Shown in pieces: positions 36,500 to 47,328 of a DNA stretch of 64,000 nucleotides (the stretch's first letter is position 1; each line of letters starts with the position of its first letter). The position numbers and the translations under genes were made by a program. The stretch is taken from contig NZ_AKKU01000015.1 in NCBI RefSeq assembly GCF_000272005.1, positions 62,001 through 126,000 of the forward strand. The letters run 5' to 3'. The stretch comes from Alishewanella agri BL06 (GTDB lineage: Bacteria > Pseudomonadota > Gammaproteobacteria > Enterobacterales > Alteromonadaceae). The notes beneath the pieces were generated by a model. It was given only the letters and a program-made list of their open reading frames with translations. It did no database searches and was not told the origin of the DNA.

Positions 36500-37511
36500 C
36501 CGCTGCTTTCCTGAACTCCGACAACTTGCCAACGAGACGACACTGAGTGATCACTGGCAACAAACCTTGCTCCCCTTCTGGCAGCAGCTGCAGCACGGCC
36601 ATTTTACCGGTGTCAACGGTATCCCCATCCATTACAGTTACCAGCTGACACCAGGTGCCACTGCGGCCTGGGTGATTAGCAGTGGCCGCATCGAAACCGC
36701 CGTCAAATACAGTGAACTGATGTACGAGCTGGTAAGTGCGGGCTACAGTGTCTTTATTCTGGATCATCGCGGTCAGGGGCGCTCTGGCCGCTTATTGCCC
36801 GATCCACAACCAGGTTATGTTGAATCATTTCAATGTTATCAGCAGGATTTAGCACAGTTTCTACGCCAGATAGTGCAACCGAACGGTCACCAGCAGCATC
36901 TGTTATTAGCTCACTCAATGGGTTGTGCTATTGCCGCCGCTTTACTGACTGGTGCCATGTGGCAGGAATGGCATAGCTTTTTCAGTGCTGCCGTGTTTTG
37001 CTCTCCGATGTTTGGTATTCACAGTGGGCCGGTCCCGACCCGCGTAGCTGAAGGTCTGGCATTAGCCTATTGCCGTCGCTTAAGGGCCAACCCACTGGCG
37101 CAGGCGGGCTATTTTCCGGGCCAGCAAGCTTATAGTGATAAAGTCTTTGCCGGTAATGATCTGACCTCCAGCCCGGCCCGCTATCAGGCACTGCGTGACT
37201 GCTATTTACGTGAACCGCAACTGCAATTGGGTGGTGTCAGTTGCCAGTGGTTGGTGCAGGCCATTCTGGCTATGCGTCAGCTAAGGCGGGATGTGGTGAA
37301 CTGTCAAACGCCGGTGCTGCTAATACAAGGCAGCGCCGACAAAGTGGTTGCCAATACTGCGCAGCGGCAATGGTTTAATGCCCTGCCAGCAGCTTTACCG
37401 AAGACGCTGTGCAGTATTAACGCTGGCCGGCACGAGTTGTTGATGGAGCAGGATGCCATGCGCCAACAGGTGTTTGCTGCCATTAATCAGTTTCTGCAGC
37501 AACTGGCTTAG
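36492..37511 (+). CDS. pldB: Lysophospholipase PldB-like alpha/beta hydrolase
   Basis: 339 aa. Serine hydrolase nucleophile elbow AHSMG near residue 138, the oxyanion-region motif LDHRGQGRSGR, acid and histidine probably in IQGSADKVV and AGRHELLMEQD. The family (PldB, monoacylglycerol-lipase-like) cleaves acyl chains from lysophospholipids at the inner membrane. I take ATG 36492, which overlaps cpxA by eight bases, because the frame is open much further upstream inside cpxA with no start signal. Co-transcription with cpxRA would link membrane lipid repair to envelope stress. Confidence 0.88.
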   Translation: MTNRCFPELRQLANETTLSDHWQQTLLPFWQQLQHGHFTGVNGIPIHYSYQLTPGATAAWVISSGRIETAVKYSELMYELVSAGYSVFILDHRGQGRSGRLLPDPQPGYVESFQCYQQDLAQFLRQIVQPNGHQQHLLLAHSMGCAIAAALLTGAMWQEWHSFFSAAVFCSPMFGIHSGPVPTRVAEGLALAYCRRLRANPLAQAGYFPGQQAYSDKVFAGNDLTSSPARYQALRDCYLREPQLQLGGVSCQWLVQAILAMRQLRRDVVNCQTPVLLIQGSADKVVANTAQRQWFNALPAALPKTLCSINAGRHELLMEQDAMRQQVFAAINQFLQQLA

Positions 37512-37529
37512 CGCCAGCTATATGGTGCT

Positions 37530-37994
37530 CTAGACACCACCGGCGAATTGTAGTTGTCGCCAGGCTTCATAACTGACAATAGCCACACTGTTCGACAGAT
37601 TTAAACTTCTGGCACCGGCTTGCATCGGAATACGAATTTTCTGCTCTGCCGGCAAACTATCGCGTACGCTATCCGGTAAGCCGCTGGTTTCTGAACCAAA
37701 CAACAGCACATCATCGCTCTGGTAACTCACCTGATGATAAAAGCGACTTCCTTTGGTGGTAATAGCATAAATCCGTCTACCGGCCATCGCCTGTAAGAAA
37801 TGGGCGTAATCCGGATAACGGCTGACATTCGCCAGATCATGGTAGTCCAATCCCGCGCGCCGTAATTTCTTTTCTTCAAAATCAAAGCCCATCGGTTCGA
37901 TAATATGTAAGCGGCAACCATTATTCGCCGCCAGCCGAATAATATTACCGGTATTAGGGGCAATTTGTGGCTGAAAAAGCGCAATATGTAACAT
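37530..37994 (-). CDS. trmL: tRNA (cytidine/uridine-34 2'-O)-methyltransferase TrmL
   Basis: 154-aa SPOUT methyltransferase that modifies the wobble base of tRNA-Leu isoacceptors. Knotted SAM site: [11 protein letters not shown] and [19 protein letters not shown]-terminal [18 protein letters not shown] is typical. Same length as E. coli TrmL (157). Single gene, convergent with pldB with 18 bp between stops. Confidence 0.96.
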   Translation of the reverse strand: MLHIALFQPQIAPNTGNIIRLAANNGCRLHIIEPMGFDFEEKKLRRAGLDYHDLANVSRYPDYAHFLQAMAGRRIYAITTKGSRFYHQVSYQSDDVLLFGSETSGLPDSVRDSLPAEQKIRIPMQAGARSLNLSNSVAIVSYEAWRQLQFAGGV

Positions 37995-38130
37995 GCTAAA
38001 GCTCCTTTGCCGTCATCAGCGCTACGCAGTCATGACAACACAAAATATTTTTCTGTCAGGTACTTGTGCCTGTTAGCTCAAACCAACTATATTCAATAGT
38101 GGTCATTAATTAACCAAGGACGATAACAGC

Positions 38131-40008
38131 ATGCTGCAGCTCAGCTCCGGCCTGATCATTTTGCTGATGACACTGGCAACCCCTGCCTATGCCGAGCAAA
38201 CCTTTCTCGAAGGCGGTCTGTTACTGACTACAGCCGTGCTTTGTTTAATGGGTTTAGCACTGTTACTCACCCTGAGCAGCCTGAGCCGTCGCAGCAAAAG
38301 GCTGTTACGCCAGCAGCGCAGTTTTCAGCAGCTACTGGCAGAAACACCCGGCATTATAGCCGTGCTCGACAAGAACCTGTTACTGCGAAATGCCAGTACC
38401 TCGTTAAAAAGTCTGCTGCAGGTGCAGGATCATAGTACCCTGGCCTCAGCGCTGCCGTTGTATGCGGATGCCGAGGGCAGTGTTAGTCTGGATAGCACCC
38501 TGAAAAGCCAGCTACGTCAGCACGGTGTCTGGCACGGCGAAGTCTGGCTGAAAACAGAACGTTATGCTGAAGCCTATAAAATCAGTATTCACGCGCTGGC
38601 AACCGAAAGTGTAAAAGGCCCTTTCTATTTGCTCTACGGACAAAATATTACCCAGTTACGGCAACAAAACGAACGTCAGCAGCAGCTGCAGGTACGGGAT
38701 GACCTGACGCTACTACCCAACCCCTTTATCTTTGAAGAGCAACTACGTCAGGCATTACTCAGCTGTGACGCACACTACCCCTCAGTGGCAGTGATGTTTC
38801 TACGGTTGCATGATAGCAGTTTGGCGCAACACCCCGAACAACTGACAGATGCTCGCTTGAGTGAGGCCGCCGAGCGACTACAAGCACTGATACCCAGTAA
38901 ATTTCTGCTGGCACGGCAAGCTGGCGCAAACTTTAGTATCCTGATCCCACCTCATTTATGCCTTTACAATAATAATATTATTCTCAACCAGTTAGCCCAT
39001 AAAGTGATCGGTGGTTTTAATCAACAAGATGCGCAGGGGCTGCGTTCTCCGCTACGGATCTATATTGGCATCAGCATTAGCCCAAATGATGGTGAGGATG
39101 TCAGCAGTCTACTCAGCAGTGCTGAAAAAGCTGCCGGTCGCGCCGCACAGCAAGCCGAAAGTGCGCTCTGCTTTGCCGATAGCGCCAGCCAGCAACAGGC
39201 GCCAGATTTATTAGCGCTGGAGGCTGAGCTGTATCGTAGTGCGGCACAAGGTGAGTTTGAACTGTACTACCAGCCTAAATTCAGTATCAGCAGCAACCGC
39301 ATTGTTGGTTTTGAAGCCTTATTACGTTGGCCCAGCCCACGCCGGGGCATGTTGCCGCCGCCGACTTTTTTGCCGGTGGTTGAAGAAACCGGCCTGATTA
39401 TCAGCCTGGATCGCCTGGTGTTCCGTAAAGCCTGTCAGCAAGTCAGCTACTGGCAGCAGACCGGCCTGATGCGCGGCAGGCTGGCACTGAATATTTCAGC
39501 TCAACAGTTTGCGCAAAAAGATTTTCTGCGCTTTATGCAGGACACCTTAGCCGAATTTGAATTAACGGCCAGCCTGTTTGAGTTAGAGCTGTCAGAAGCG
39601 ATCTTCGGACACCCGACAATTTGGCTGCGCGAACGCATGAATAGCCTGGAACGGCTTGGTTTTCGGCTGATTCTGGATAATTTCGGCGAGGGCGTCTCCT
39701 CATTGACGCAACTACGGCAATTTCCGTTTAACGGCGTAAAGCTGGCGCCATCACTGGTGCGTTATGTCGAACAGCAAGAACAACAGCGCAATATCTGCGC
39801 CACCTTAATCCGGTTAGCCGGATATCTGGAGCTGGATGTGACCGCAACCAATATCGAAACTGAGATGCAGGCTTACTTGCTGCATGTGATGGGCTGTGAT
39901 TGTCAGCAGGGCCATAGATTCAGCCGGGCGATCCCGGCTGAAGACATAGGTCAGTTATTGCTGAAAGAGAACCAACTGTTGAATAACCAGCGCCAGATAG
40001 CTAACTGA
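38131..40008 (+). CDS. Degenerate GGDEF-EAL membrane protein
   Basis: 625 aa. Export signal or membrane anchor and a second hydrophobic segment (about residues 1-50), PAS-like region (about 60-180), GGDEF-like domain (about 190-340) and EAL-like domain (about 360-615). Both enzymatic sites look broken. GGDEF is replaced by AGANF, and in the EAL domain DDFGTG reads DNFGEG, KID reads KLA and AEGVET reads ATNIET, although EALLRW is intact. It probably binds c-di-GMP, RNA or a protein partner without turnover, like LapD or CsrD. Convergent with gpsA, overlapping eight bases. Confidence 0.88.
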   Translation: MLQLSSGLIILLMTLATPAYAEQTFLEGGLLLTTAVLCLMGLALLLTLSSLSRRSKRLLRQQRSFQQLLAETPGIIAVLDKNLLLRNASTSLKSLLQVQDHSTLASALPLYADAEGSVSLDSTLKSQLRQHGVWHGEVWLKTERYAEAYKISIHALATESVKGPFYLLYGQNITQLRQQNERQQQLQVRDDLTLLPNPFIFEEQLRQALLSCDAHYPSVAVMFLRLHDSSLAQHPEQLTDARLSEAAERLQALIPSKFLLARQAGANFSILIPPHLCLYNNNIILNQLAHKVIGGFNQQDAQGLRSPLRIYIGISISPNDGEDVSSLLSSAEKAAGRAAQQAESALCFADSASQQQAPDLLALEAELYRSAAQGEFELYYQPKFSISSNRIVGFEALLRWPSPRRGMLPPPTFLPVVEETGLIISLDRLVFRKACQQVSYWQQTGLMRGRLALNISAQQFAQKDFLRFMQDTLAEFELTASLFELELSEAIFGHPTIWLRERMNSLERLGFRLILDNFGEGVSSLTQLRQFPFNGVKLAPSLVRYVEQQEQQRNICATLIRLAGYLELDVTATNIETEMQAYLLHVMGCDCQQGHRFSRAIPAEDIGQLLLKENQLLNNQRQIAN

Positions 40009-41011
40009 TTTCATCCTTGCGTTCGCGGCCCAGCAGATCCTGGGCTGCCAATTTGACGTTTTTACCCTGATACAACACCTGATAAATCTGCTCGGTAATC
40101 GGCATCTCGACCCCGACCCGCTGTGCCAGATTAAAGACTTCTTTGGCATTGCGATAGCCTTCGACCACCTGGCCGATGCTTTGCATCGCTTCCTCAACCC
40201 CTTTACCCTGACCAAGTAATAAGCCAAAGCGCCGGTTACGTGACTGGTTATCAGTACACGTCAGCACCAGATCGCCCAGCCCCGCCATCCCCATAAAGGT
40301 ATCTTTCTGGGCACCCATAGCACAGCCTAAACGACACATTTCGGCCAGGCCACGGGTAATCAGCGCAGTACGGGCATTGGCACCAAAACCAATACCATCT
40401 GCCATACCGGCACCGATGGCGATCACGTTTTTCACGGCACCACCCAGCTGTACGCCAATAAAGTCACTATTGGTGTAGACCCGGAATGTCTTGGCACAGT
40501 GCAATAAATCAGACAGTTGCCGGATAAACTCTGGATCAGCCGAAGATAACGATATGGCTGTTGGTAAACCCGCGGCCATCTCCTTAGCAAAGGTTGGCCC
40601 GGACAATACGGCCAGCGAGATCTGCTCGCCGAGAATTTCCCGTGCGACCTCTTGTAACAGACGGCCAGTTTCTGGTTCCAGCCCCTTGGTTGCCCAGGCA
40701 ACCCGGGCATCCGGCGCTAACAGCGGCTTGATTTGCTTTAACGTATCGGCAAAAGCATGACTCGGTACCACTACCAGAATGTCGCGACTTTGCTGAATAG
40801 CGGAGGCTAAGTCGGCCGTCAGGCTTAAACTCGGAGGTAACGGGATATCCGGCAGATATTTCTGATTTAGCCGTTGTTGCTGCATCAGGGCGATTTCTGC
40901 GGTATTGCGCCCCCATAAGGTAATAGGATTACCATTGCGGGCTAAACAAATTGCCAGAGCAGTGCCATAAGACCCTGCTCCTAAGACCGTCATCGCTGAG
41001 GTGCGGCTCAT
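40001..41011 (-). CDS. gpsA: Glycerol-3-phosphate dehydrogenase [NAD(P)+]
   Basis: 336 aa, cytoplasmic. Makes sn-glycerol 3-phosphate from dihydroxyacetone phosphate for phospholipid synthesis. Rossmann motif [17 protein letters not shown] at the N-terminus; [31 protein letters not shown], and the catalytic lysine region [14 protein letters not shown]. Its ATG overlaps the secB stop (ATGA), so the two are coupled, the same order as in E. coli (yibN-grxC-secB-gpsA). Confidence 0.97.
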   Translation of the reverse strand: MSRTSAMTVLGAGSYGTALAICLARNGNPITLWGRNTAEIALMQQQRLNQKYLPDIPLPPSLSLTADLASAIQQSRDILVVVPSHAFADTLKQIKPLLAPDARVAWATKGLEPETGRLLQEVAREILGEQISLAVLSGPTFAKEMAAGLPTAISLSSADPEFIRQLSDLLHCAKTFRVYTNSDFIGVQLGGAVKNVIAIGAGMADGIGFGANARTALITRGLAEMCRLGCAMGAQKDTFMGMAGLGDLVLTCTDNQSRNRRFGLLLGQGKGVEEAMQSIGQVVEGYRNAKEVFNLAQRVGVEMPITEQIYQVLYQGKNVKLAAQDLLGRERKDEIS

Positions 41012-41499
41012 CAGGCGTTCAGCTGTTGGCTTTCAGACTGACGCTGCTGCAGATACTGGGCAAATAAGGCGTCAAAGTTGACCGGCGCCAGGTTTAACTG
41101 TGGGAAGGTGCCACGGTTAACCAGGTTCGATACGGCTTCGCGGGCGTATGGGAACAGAATGTTCGGGCAGAATGCTGCCAGCATATGTGCCATCTGCGCC
41201 TCTTCCAGCTGGCTGATAGAGAAGATACCGGCTTGTTGTACTTCACACAGGAAAGCGGTTTCTTCACCCACAGTGGTGGTCACGGTCAAAGACAGAATCA
41301 CCTGATAAGTGCTGTCATCCAGCTTTTCGCTGCGGGTATCCAGATCTAATTTGACTTCTGGCTTCCACTCTTTGCGGAAAATCGCCGGTGCATTCGGTGC
41401 TTCAAAAGAAATGTCTTTTACGAAAATACGCTGAATTGCAAATTGTACGCCCTGTGCAGCCTGCTCTGCTGCTACGCCGTTGGCTTGTTGTTCTGCCAT
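41011..41499 (-). CDS. secB: Protein-export chaperone SecB
   Basis: 162-aa tetrameric chaperone that holds preproteins unfolded and delivers them to SecA. Family sequence: [22 protein letters not shown] near residue 20, then the acidic [10 protein letters not shown], and [32 protein letters not shown]. Located between grxC and gpsA in the conserved operon. Confidence 0.97.
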   Translation of the reverse strand: MAEQQANGVAAEQAAQGVQFAIQRIFVKDISFEAPNAPAIFRKEWKPEVKLDLDTRSEKLDDSTYQVILSLTVTTTVGEETAFLCEVQQAGIFSISQLEEAQMAHMLAAFCPNILFPYAREAVSNLVNRGTFPQLNLAPVNFDALFAQYLQQRQSESQQLNA

Positions 41500-41517
41500 G
41501 ATAGATCCTGTTTTAAG

Positions 41518-41775
41518 TTATGCTTGTAATAATGAATCAAGTTTACCCTGGGCATCCAGCGCAAACATATCGTCACAGCCACCAATGTGCTGCTCACCAA
41601 TAAAGATCTGCGGCACCGTAGTGCGGCCGTTAGCGCGGTTAATCATTTCATCCCGGCGCTCGGGTTGCAAATCAATGCGGATTTCCTGATAAGACACCTG
41701 CTTCTCGCGCAGCAAACCCACCGCCCTTACACAGTAAGGACAATAGGCTTTAGTGTAAATAGTGACTTCAGCCAT
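41518..41775 (-). CDS. grxC: Glutaredoxin 3
   Basis: 85-aa glutathione-dependent dithiol oxidoreductase. Redox site AYCPYC at residues about 9-14, glutathione contacts TTVPQIFIG and GGCDDM. Length fits GrxC (83 aa). Two bases after the rhodanese stop, so part of the same operon. Confidence 0.96.
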   Translation of the reverse strand: MAEVTIYTKAYCPYCVRAVGLLREKQVSYQEIRIDLQPERRDEMINRANGRTTVPQIFIGEQHIGGCDDMFALDAQGKLDSLLQA

Positions 41776-41777
41776 GC

Positions 41778-42212
41778 TTACCTCTTCGCTTTTACTACCG
41801 GCAAACTGGCGCCGGTCCAGGCATTCATGCCACCTTGCAGAATGGATACCTGGCTATAACCTTGTTTCGCCAGTGCGGCTGCCGCTTTTTGCGCGGTAAC
41901 CCCAACCTGACACACTACTATAATGGGCGTATCTTTTTGCTTTTCAAGCCCGGTTAGTGGCTGTTTATCAATTTGGTCCAGTTTTACGTTACGGGCGTCG
42001 GTAATATGCCCTTTGCGATAATCCTCTTCCCCGCGGATATCCAACACCACAGCGTTTTCGCGATTCACTTTCAGCGTTAATTCAGTCGGGCTGATCGCTT
42101 TGATTGGCGACAGCTTGGACTTCAGCCAACTGCCAATAATCAGCATCACTAACACCAGCCAAATGATCGCTAACAGCAGATGATTTCCGGCAAATTCGAG
42201 TAATTGGTCCAT
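41778..42212 (-). CDS. Membrane-anchored rhodanese (YibN-like)
   Basis: 144 aa. One N-terminal membrane segment (LLLAIIWLVLVMLIIGSWL) anchors a rhodanese domain: LDIRGEEDYRKGHITDARNV, the active-site cysteine in VVCQVGVTAQKAA, and LQGGMNAWTGASLP. It is the first gene of the yibN-grxC-secB-gpsA order. The physiological sulfur donor or acceptor is unknown. Confidence 0.92.
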   Translation of the reverse strand: MDQLLEFAGNHLLLAIIWLVLVMLIIGSWLKSKLSPIKAISPTELTLKVNRENAVVLDIRGEEDYRKGHITDARNVKLDQIDKQPLTGLEKQKDTPIIVVCQVGVTAQKAAAALAKQGYSQVSILQGGMNAWTGASLPVVKAKR

Positions 42213-42416
42213 AGCGCAACTTTTCTTCTGATTGAGATTAAAAACAGCGCTGAGTATACCGATTTTATGGCAAATCGACAGCTAAAAAACACCGCAAGCC
42301 ACAACGCGAGGCCACTGATGGCGAATGATCGCTGGTGCAAAAACAAAAAAACGGTAAGATAAGCAGCATTATTCCGCTATTTCCGCAAAATCGATTGACC
42401 TGTTAAGGGAGACTGT

Positions 42417-43961
42417 ATGTCCACACCGAAGAAACCCCTGGTTTTACTGATCCTGGATGGCTGGGGCTACCGTGAGGAAAGAGAGCATAATGCCATTGCG
42501 CAGGCAGCCACGCCGGTAATGGATGCCTTATGGCAACAGTATCCGCATACGCTGATTTCCGGTTCGGGTCTGGACGTTGGTCTGCCTGATGGACAGATGG
42601 GTAACTCAGAAGTCGGCCATGTGAATCTGGGTTCCGGTCGCATTGTCTATCAGGACTTTACCCGCATTACCAAAGCCATTGCCGATGGTGACTTTTATCA
42701 CAACCCGGTGCTGGTTGAAGCTGTTGATAAGGCCGTCAGCCAGGGTAAAGCCGTACATCTGATGGGGCTACTGTCGCCCGGCGGCGTACATAGCCATGAA
42801 GAACATTTATTAGCGATGGTAAAACTGGCCGAACAACGCGGCGCAACTCAAGTTTATCTGCATGCCTTTCTGGATGGCCGTGACACGCCACCACGCAGCG
42901 CTGCTGCCTCGATTAAGGTGTTTGAGCAACATTTTGCCAGCTCAGGTAAAGGCCAGATTGCGTCGGTTATCGGCCGCTACTATGCCATGGATCGGGATAA
43001 GCGCTGGGATCGGGTCGAACAGGCTTATAATCTGATTACCCAGGGTAAAGCAGCCTACCGCTTTGACAGTGCCAGCGCAGCGCTTGAGGCGGCTTATGCC
43101 CGAGATGAAAATGATGAGTTTGTCAAAGCCTCAGCAATTCTCGATCCGCAGGGCCAGGCAATAGCACTACAGGATGGCGATGCGCTGATTTTTATGAATT
43201 TCCGGGCCGACCGGGCGCGGCAATTTACCCGCGCCTTTGTCGATGCTGATTTTCAGGGTTTTGCCCGTCAGGCACGACCGCAGCTCAGTAGCTTTGTGAT
43301 GCTGACCGAGTATGCCGCAGATATTAAGGCGCCCTGCGCCTATCCACCAGAGAGCCTTAATAATGTGCTCGGCGAATGGCTGGCCAAACATCAAAAAACC
43401 CAGCTACGGATCTCAGAAACCGAAAAATATGCCCACGTCACCTTTTTCTTCAGTGGTGGCCGCGAGGAGCTGTTTCAGGGTGAAGAGCGGATTCTGGTGC
43501 CATCACCACAGGTTGCAACCTATGATCTGCAGCCAGAAATGAGCTCAGAAGAACTCACCGATCAACTGGTCGCGGCTATTCAAAGCGGCAAGTTTGATGT
43601 GATTATCTGTAACTATCCAAACGGCGACATGGTCGGCCATACCGGTGTAATGTCTGCCGCCATTAAAGCAGTGGAAGCGGTTGATCGCAGTATTGGTCGC
43701 GTTGTTGCAGCCTTACAACAGGTAGGTGGCGAATGCCTGATTACCGCAGACCATGGCAATGCTGAACAGATGCAGGATGCCGTCTCTGGTCAGGCCCATA
43801 CGGCCCATACCAGTGATCCTGTGCCTTTAATCTATGTTGGCCGGCCCGCAACCGCAGTTGCCGGCGGCGTGCTGAGTGATATTGCCCCTACGATGTTGTC
43901 GCTGCTGGACCTGCCCGTTCCGGCTGAAATGACCGGCAAAGTATTGATGCAGTTGGCTTAA
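42417..43961 (+). CDS. gpmI: 2,3-bisphosphoglycerate-independent phosphoglycerate mutase
   Basis: 514-aa Mn-dependent glycolytic enzyme, same length as E. coli GpmI. Metal site LILDGWG at the N-terminus, catalytic serine in [35 protein letters not shown] and [20 protein letters not shown] upstream of the ATG. It overlaps envC by one base (TAATG), matching the conserved gpmI-envC-yibQ order. Confidence 0.98.
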   Translation: MSTPKKPLVLLILDGWGYREEREHNAIAQAATPVMDALWQQYPHTLISGSGLDVGLPDGQMGNSEVGHVNLGSGRIVYQDFTRITKAIADGDFYHNPVLVEAVDKAVSQGKAVHLMGLLSPGGVHSHEEHLLAMVKLAEQRGATQVYLHAFLDGRDTPPRSAAASIKVFEQHFASSGKGQIASVIGRYYAMDRDKRWDRVEQAYNLITQGKAAYRFDSASAALEAAYARDENDEFVKASAILDPQGQAIALQDGDALIFMNFRADRARQFTRAFVDADFQGFARQARPQLSSFVMLTEYAADIKAPCAYPPESLNNVLGEWLAKHQKTQLRISETEKYAHVTFFFSGGREELFQGEERILVPSPQVATYDLQPEMSSEELTDQLVAAIQSGKFDVIICNYPNGDMVGHTGVMSAAIKAVEAVDRSIGRVVAALQQVGGECLITADHGNAEQMQDAVSGQAHTAHTSDPVPLIYVGRPATAVAGGVLSDIAPTMLSLLDLPVPAEMTGKVLMQLA

Positions 43962-45103
43962 TGCAGATGCGGCTAAGTTGTCTGGGAATCAATAGTATGC
44001 TACTGGCAGTATTGATGCTGCCTGTAGCAGTCGCCCAGCAAGCGCCAAAGGCTGAACAGGAATTGCAACAACTGCAAAAGCAGATTAAGCAAACTGAACA
44101 GCAGGTACGGCAGCAACGGCGCCAACTACAACAAGCTGAACAAAAATTACAAACTGCAGATAAAGCGCTGGCCGAAGCGGCGAAAAAACTCCGCGATACA
44201 GCAAGCCGTAAACAACGGCTGGAGCAAGAAAGTGCCCGCCTCAGCCAACAACAGCAACAACTGCAACAGCAACTGACTGAGCAACAACAGTTGTTAGCGG
44301 CGCAGCTGAAAAGTGCCTACAGTTTGGGCCAGCATGATTACTCCAGACTGATCCTGAACCAACAGGAAACCGGCAAGCTGGAGCGCATTCTTACTTATTA
44401 TCAATACTTTAACCAAGCCAGGCTGCGGCAGTTAGCCGAGATTAATCATACCGTTACCCAGCTGGAGCAGGTGAAACAGCAGCTAAACAACCAACAACAA
44501 CAGCTGCAAACTGAACTGACCGCGTTGCAACAACAGCAGCAGCAATTAACGGCGGCTCGCAGTAGCCAGCAGGAATCGGTTAGCAACCTGCAAGCACTAC
44601 TAAAACAGCAAGGCAGCCAGTTAGCCTATTTACGTCAGAACGAAACCAGCCTACAAAATACCATTAATGAGCTGCGTCGCCTGGCAGAGCGCAATAAAGA
44701 TCTGTCCGGTCTGACCGCAGGTCGCGGCCAATATCCGTGGCCATTACGCGGCCGGGTGCTGCAGCGCTTTGGTCAAAACCGCCAGGGCGGGCTGGCGTCT
44801 CGCGGCATTCTGATCCAGGGCGTCAGCGGCGCTAATGTGCAGAGCATCGCCAACGGCCGGGTGATTTATGCCGACTGGTTAAAAGGCTATGGTTGGGTCA
44901 TCGTCGTCGATCATGGTAAAGGTTTTATGAGCCTGTACGGCCATAATCAAAGCTTGCTAAAACAGCCAGGGGACAATGTCGAAGCCGGGGAAGCGATTGC
45001 GCAAGTCGGCGCCAGCGGTGGTCAAGCCGATCCGGGCCTGTATTTCGAAATCCGTGAAAAAGGCGATGCAGTCAACCCATTAAACTGGCTCGGTAAACAA
45101 TAA
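43961..45103 (+). CDS. envC: Murein hydrolase activator EnvC
   Basis: 380-aa periplasmic activator of amidases AmiA/AmiB at the septum. Signal peptide to VAVAQQ, long Gln-rich coiled coil (about 25-245), then a LytM/M23 domain (about 255-380: ILIQGVSGANVQSIANG, GYGWVIVVDHG, MSLYGHNQ). The zinc ligands needed for catalysis are incomplete (LYFEIR in place of HLHFE), as in E. coli EnvC, so it activates other enzymes. EnvC is controlled by FtsEX, encoded at 47.3-49.0 kb. Confidence 0.94.
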   Translation: MQMRLSCLGINSMLLAVLMLPVAVAQQAPKAEQELQQLQKQIKQTEQQVRQQRRQLQQAEQKLQTADKALAEAAKKLRDTASRKQRLEQESARLSQQQQQLQQQLTEQQQLLAAQLKSAYSLGQHDYSRLILNQQETGKLERILTYYQYFNQARLRQLAEINHTVTQLEQVKQQLNNQQQQLQTELTALQQQQQQLTAARSSQQESVSNLQALLKQQGSQLAYLRQNETSLQNTINELRRLAERNKDLSGLTAGRGQYPWPLRGRVLQRFGQNRQGGLASRGILIQGVSGANVQSIANGRVIYADWLKGYGWVIVVDHGKGFMSLYGHNQSLLKQPGDNVEAGEAIAQVGASGGQADPGLYFEIREKGDAVNPLNWLGKQ

Positions 45104-45217
45104 AAAACTTGCACCAGACTCGCGCTGTCCTATAACCTGAATGGGTGAGGTAAAACTGAGGTTTTACAGCGTGCTGCGTCTGGCAAGCTGCAAAACCGGC
45201 TTTGAAAAGGAATTGCT

Positions 45218-45991
45218 GTGCCGTTGTTTCGTGCTCTGTGCTTAAGTCTGTTCTGCGTAAGCAGCCTGGCTTTCGCTAATCCCCGCATTGCCATCATTAT
45301 CGATGATATTGGTTATCAGCGAGCAGACTTAAAGATGGTCGAGTTGCCGCACGCCCTGACTTATGCTGTTTTACCGCACACGCCTTATGGCCGTCAGGCG
45401 GCAAGACAAGCTTCACGCTCACAAAAAGACGTGATGCTGCATATGCCAATGGAAGCCAGTCAACAAAATGCGTTAGGCCCGGGTGCCCTAACGCAACATA
45501 TGAGTCGCCAGCAAATTCGTCATAGCCTGCAACACGCGCTCGACGATATTCCGTACGCTATTGGCATCAATAATCATATGGGCAGTTTGTTTACCGCTCT
45601 GGACAAGCCGATGGCCTGGACCATGGAATATCTGCAACAGCGGCAGCTGTTTTTTGTTGATAGTCTGACCACGCCACAAAGCACCGCCAAAAAGTATGCC
45701 GGCCAGTATGGCGTGACGCTGTTGGCGCGCCATGTGTTTTTGGATAATGAATTAACAGAAGCCGCGTTGGAGCGCCAGTTTAAACAGCTACTGCAGATCG
45801 CGCGCCGTCACCAGGTGGCCATTGCCATTGGCCACCCGTATCCGGAAACTTACCGCTTTCTAAAGCGACGCCTACCGCAGTTAGAGGCAGAAGGGATTGA
45901 ACTGGTTGGTATTTCGGCCTTATTACCGGAGAGCCATGCCGTCATTGCCGCCGGCTTTACCGCTCCCGCCATTGCCGCACCGCAAGAATAG
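45218..45991 (+). CDS. Divergent polysaccharide deacetylase, YibQ-like
   Basis: 257 aa with a signal peptide ending near SLAFA. DUF610/YibQ family: IAIIIDDIGYQ, LTYAVLPHTPYGRQAA, KDVMLHMPMEA, NNHMGSLFT, FVDSLTTPQS and IAIGHPYPET, the divergent polysaccharide-deacetylase core. Substrate unknown; presumably periplasmic glycan. The start is GTG at 45218 with AAGGA seven bases upstream. It follows envC after 114 bp and probably shares its role in the envelope. Confidence 0.9.
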   Translation: MPLFRALCLSLFCVSSLAFANPRIAIIIDDIGYQRADLKMVELPHALTYAVLPHTPYGRQAARQASRSQKDVMLHMPMEASQQNALGPGALTQHMSRQQIRHSLQHALDDIPYAIGINNHMGSLFTALDKPMAWTMEYLQQRQLFFVDSLTTPQSTAKKYAGQYGVTLLARHVFLDNELTEAALERQFKQLLQIARRHQVAIAIGHPYPETYRFLKRRLPQLEAEGIELVGISALLPESHAVIAAGFTAPAIAAPQE

Positions 45992-46003
45992 ACAATAAAG
46001 CAT

Positions 46004-46272
46004 TAGGGCGTGTTGACGTTTTCTGCTTAGATTTTGTTCGCACTGGCGGCGCTTTGATCGCGAAACGAGGAGCGCAGTTTAGTTATTCTAAATAAGTGAC
46101 GAGTGACAAAGAGCAAAGCGCCGCCAGCGCGAACCCTTCGGGCAGCGTTTGGCTGGCGTTTCTACTGCGTTATCGCTTGTTCATGTAGAATAACTACACA
46201 TCACAAGCTCTGCCTTGTATAAACACCAGCCAAACGGCTGCAAAAACAAGCAGCAAACGTCAACACGCCCTA
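46004..46272. mobile_element. MITE-like element with TA ends
   Basis: 269-bp noncoding element. Perfect 18-bp terminal inverted repeats TAGGGCGTGTTGACGTTT, extending to about 24 bp with one mismatch. Outermost TA at both ends is consistent with a duplicated TA target, as for Tc1/mariner/IS630 elements. Inside are two imperfect hairpins: arms around CTGGCGGCGCTTTG (46038-46058 with 46115-46134) and around GTTTGGCTGG (46143-46163 with 46221-46241). No ORF is evident. It lies between the convergent yibQ and rpoH genes. Solo ends occur at 71-88 and 17602-17616. Confidence 0.85.
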
Positions 46273-46287
46273 GAGGTTCTTAATAGC

Positions 46288-46313
46288 AAAACGGCGCCAA
46301 AAGGCGCCGTGTT
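46288..46313 (-). terminator. rpoH terminator
   Basis: Perfect 8-bp stem ACGGCGCC / GGCGCCGT with a four-base loop, followed on the minus strand by TTTTG; 15 bp after the rpoH stop. The short T run makes it moderate. Confidence 0.7.
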
Positions 46314-46328
46314 CGAAGCTATGATGGC

Positions 46329-47180
<852 letters not shown>

Positions 47181-47218
47181 GGTTTTGCTTATCCTGTATT
47201 GAGCTAAGTGAGATGATA

Positions 47219-47245
47219 TTAGCACTCTTTGACTGAGAGTGCTAA
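47219..47245. promoter_or_regulatory. CIRCE element (HrcA operator) upstream of rpoH
   Basis: Inverted repeat TTAGCACTC, nine-base spacer, GAGTGCTAA, identical to the canonical CIRCE sequence and spacing. It ends 39 bp before the rpoH ATG, where bound HrcA could block transcription from a promoter in the ftsX-rpoH gap. Confidence 0.92.
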
Positions 47246-47328
47246 TACTAGTTTCATCTCTTTTTAGATCTGCTTCTTATAAAGAAAGGATTTTTAATAA
47301 CACGGTTGTTAGGGCTAGCGTTAAGCCG

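Noticed and set aside
44040-44650. CAA/CAG-rich stretch considered as a tandem repeat
   Set aside because: It is the Gln-rich coiled coil of envC with irregular units, not a DNA repeat array.
45144-45170. GTAAAAC-TGAG-GTTTTAC dyad between envC and yibQ
   Set aside because: Short stem without T run or known operator match; no role can be supported.
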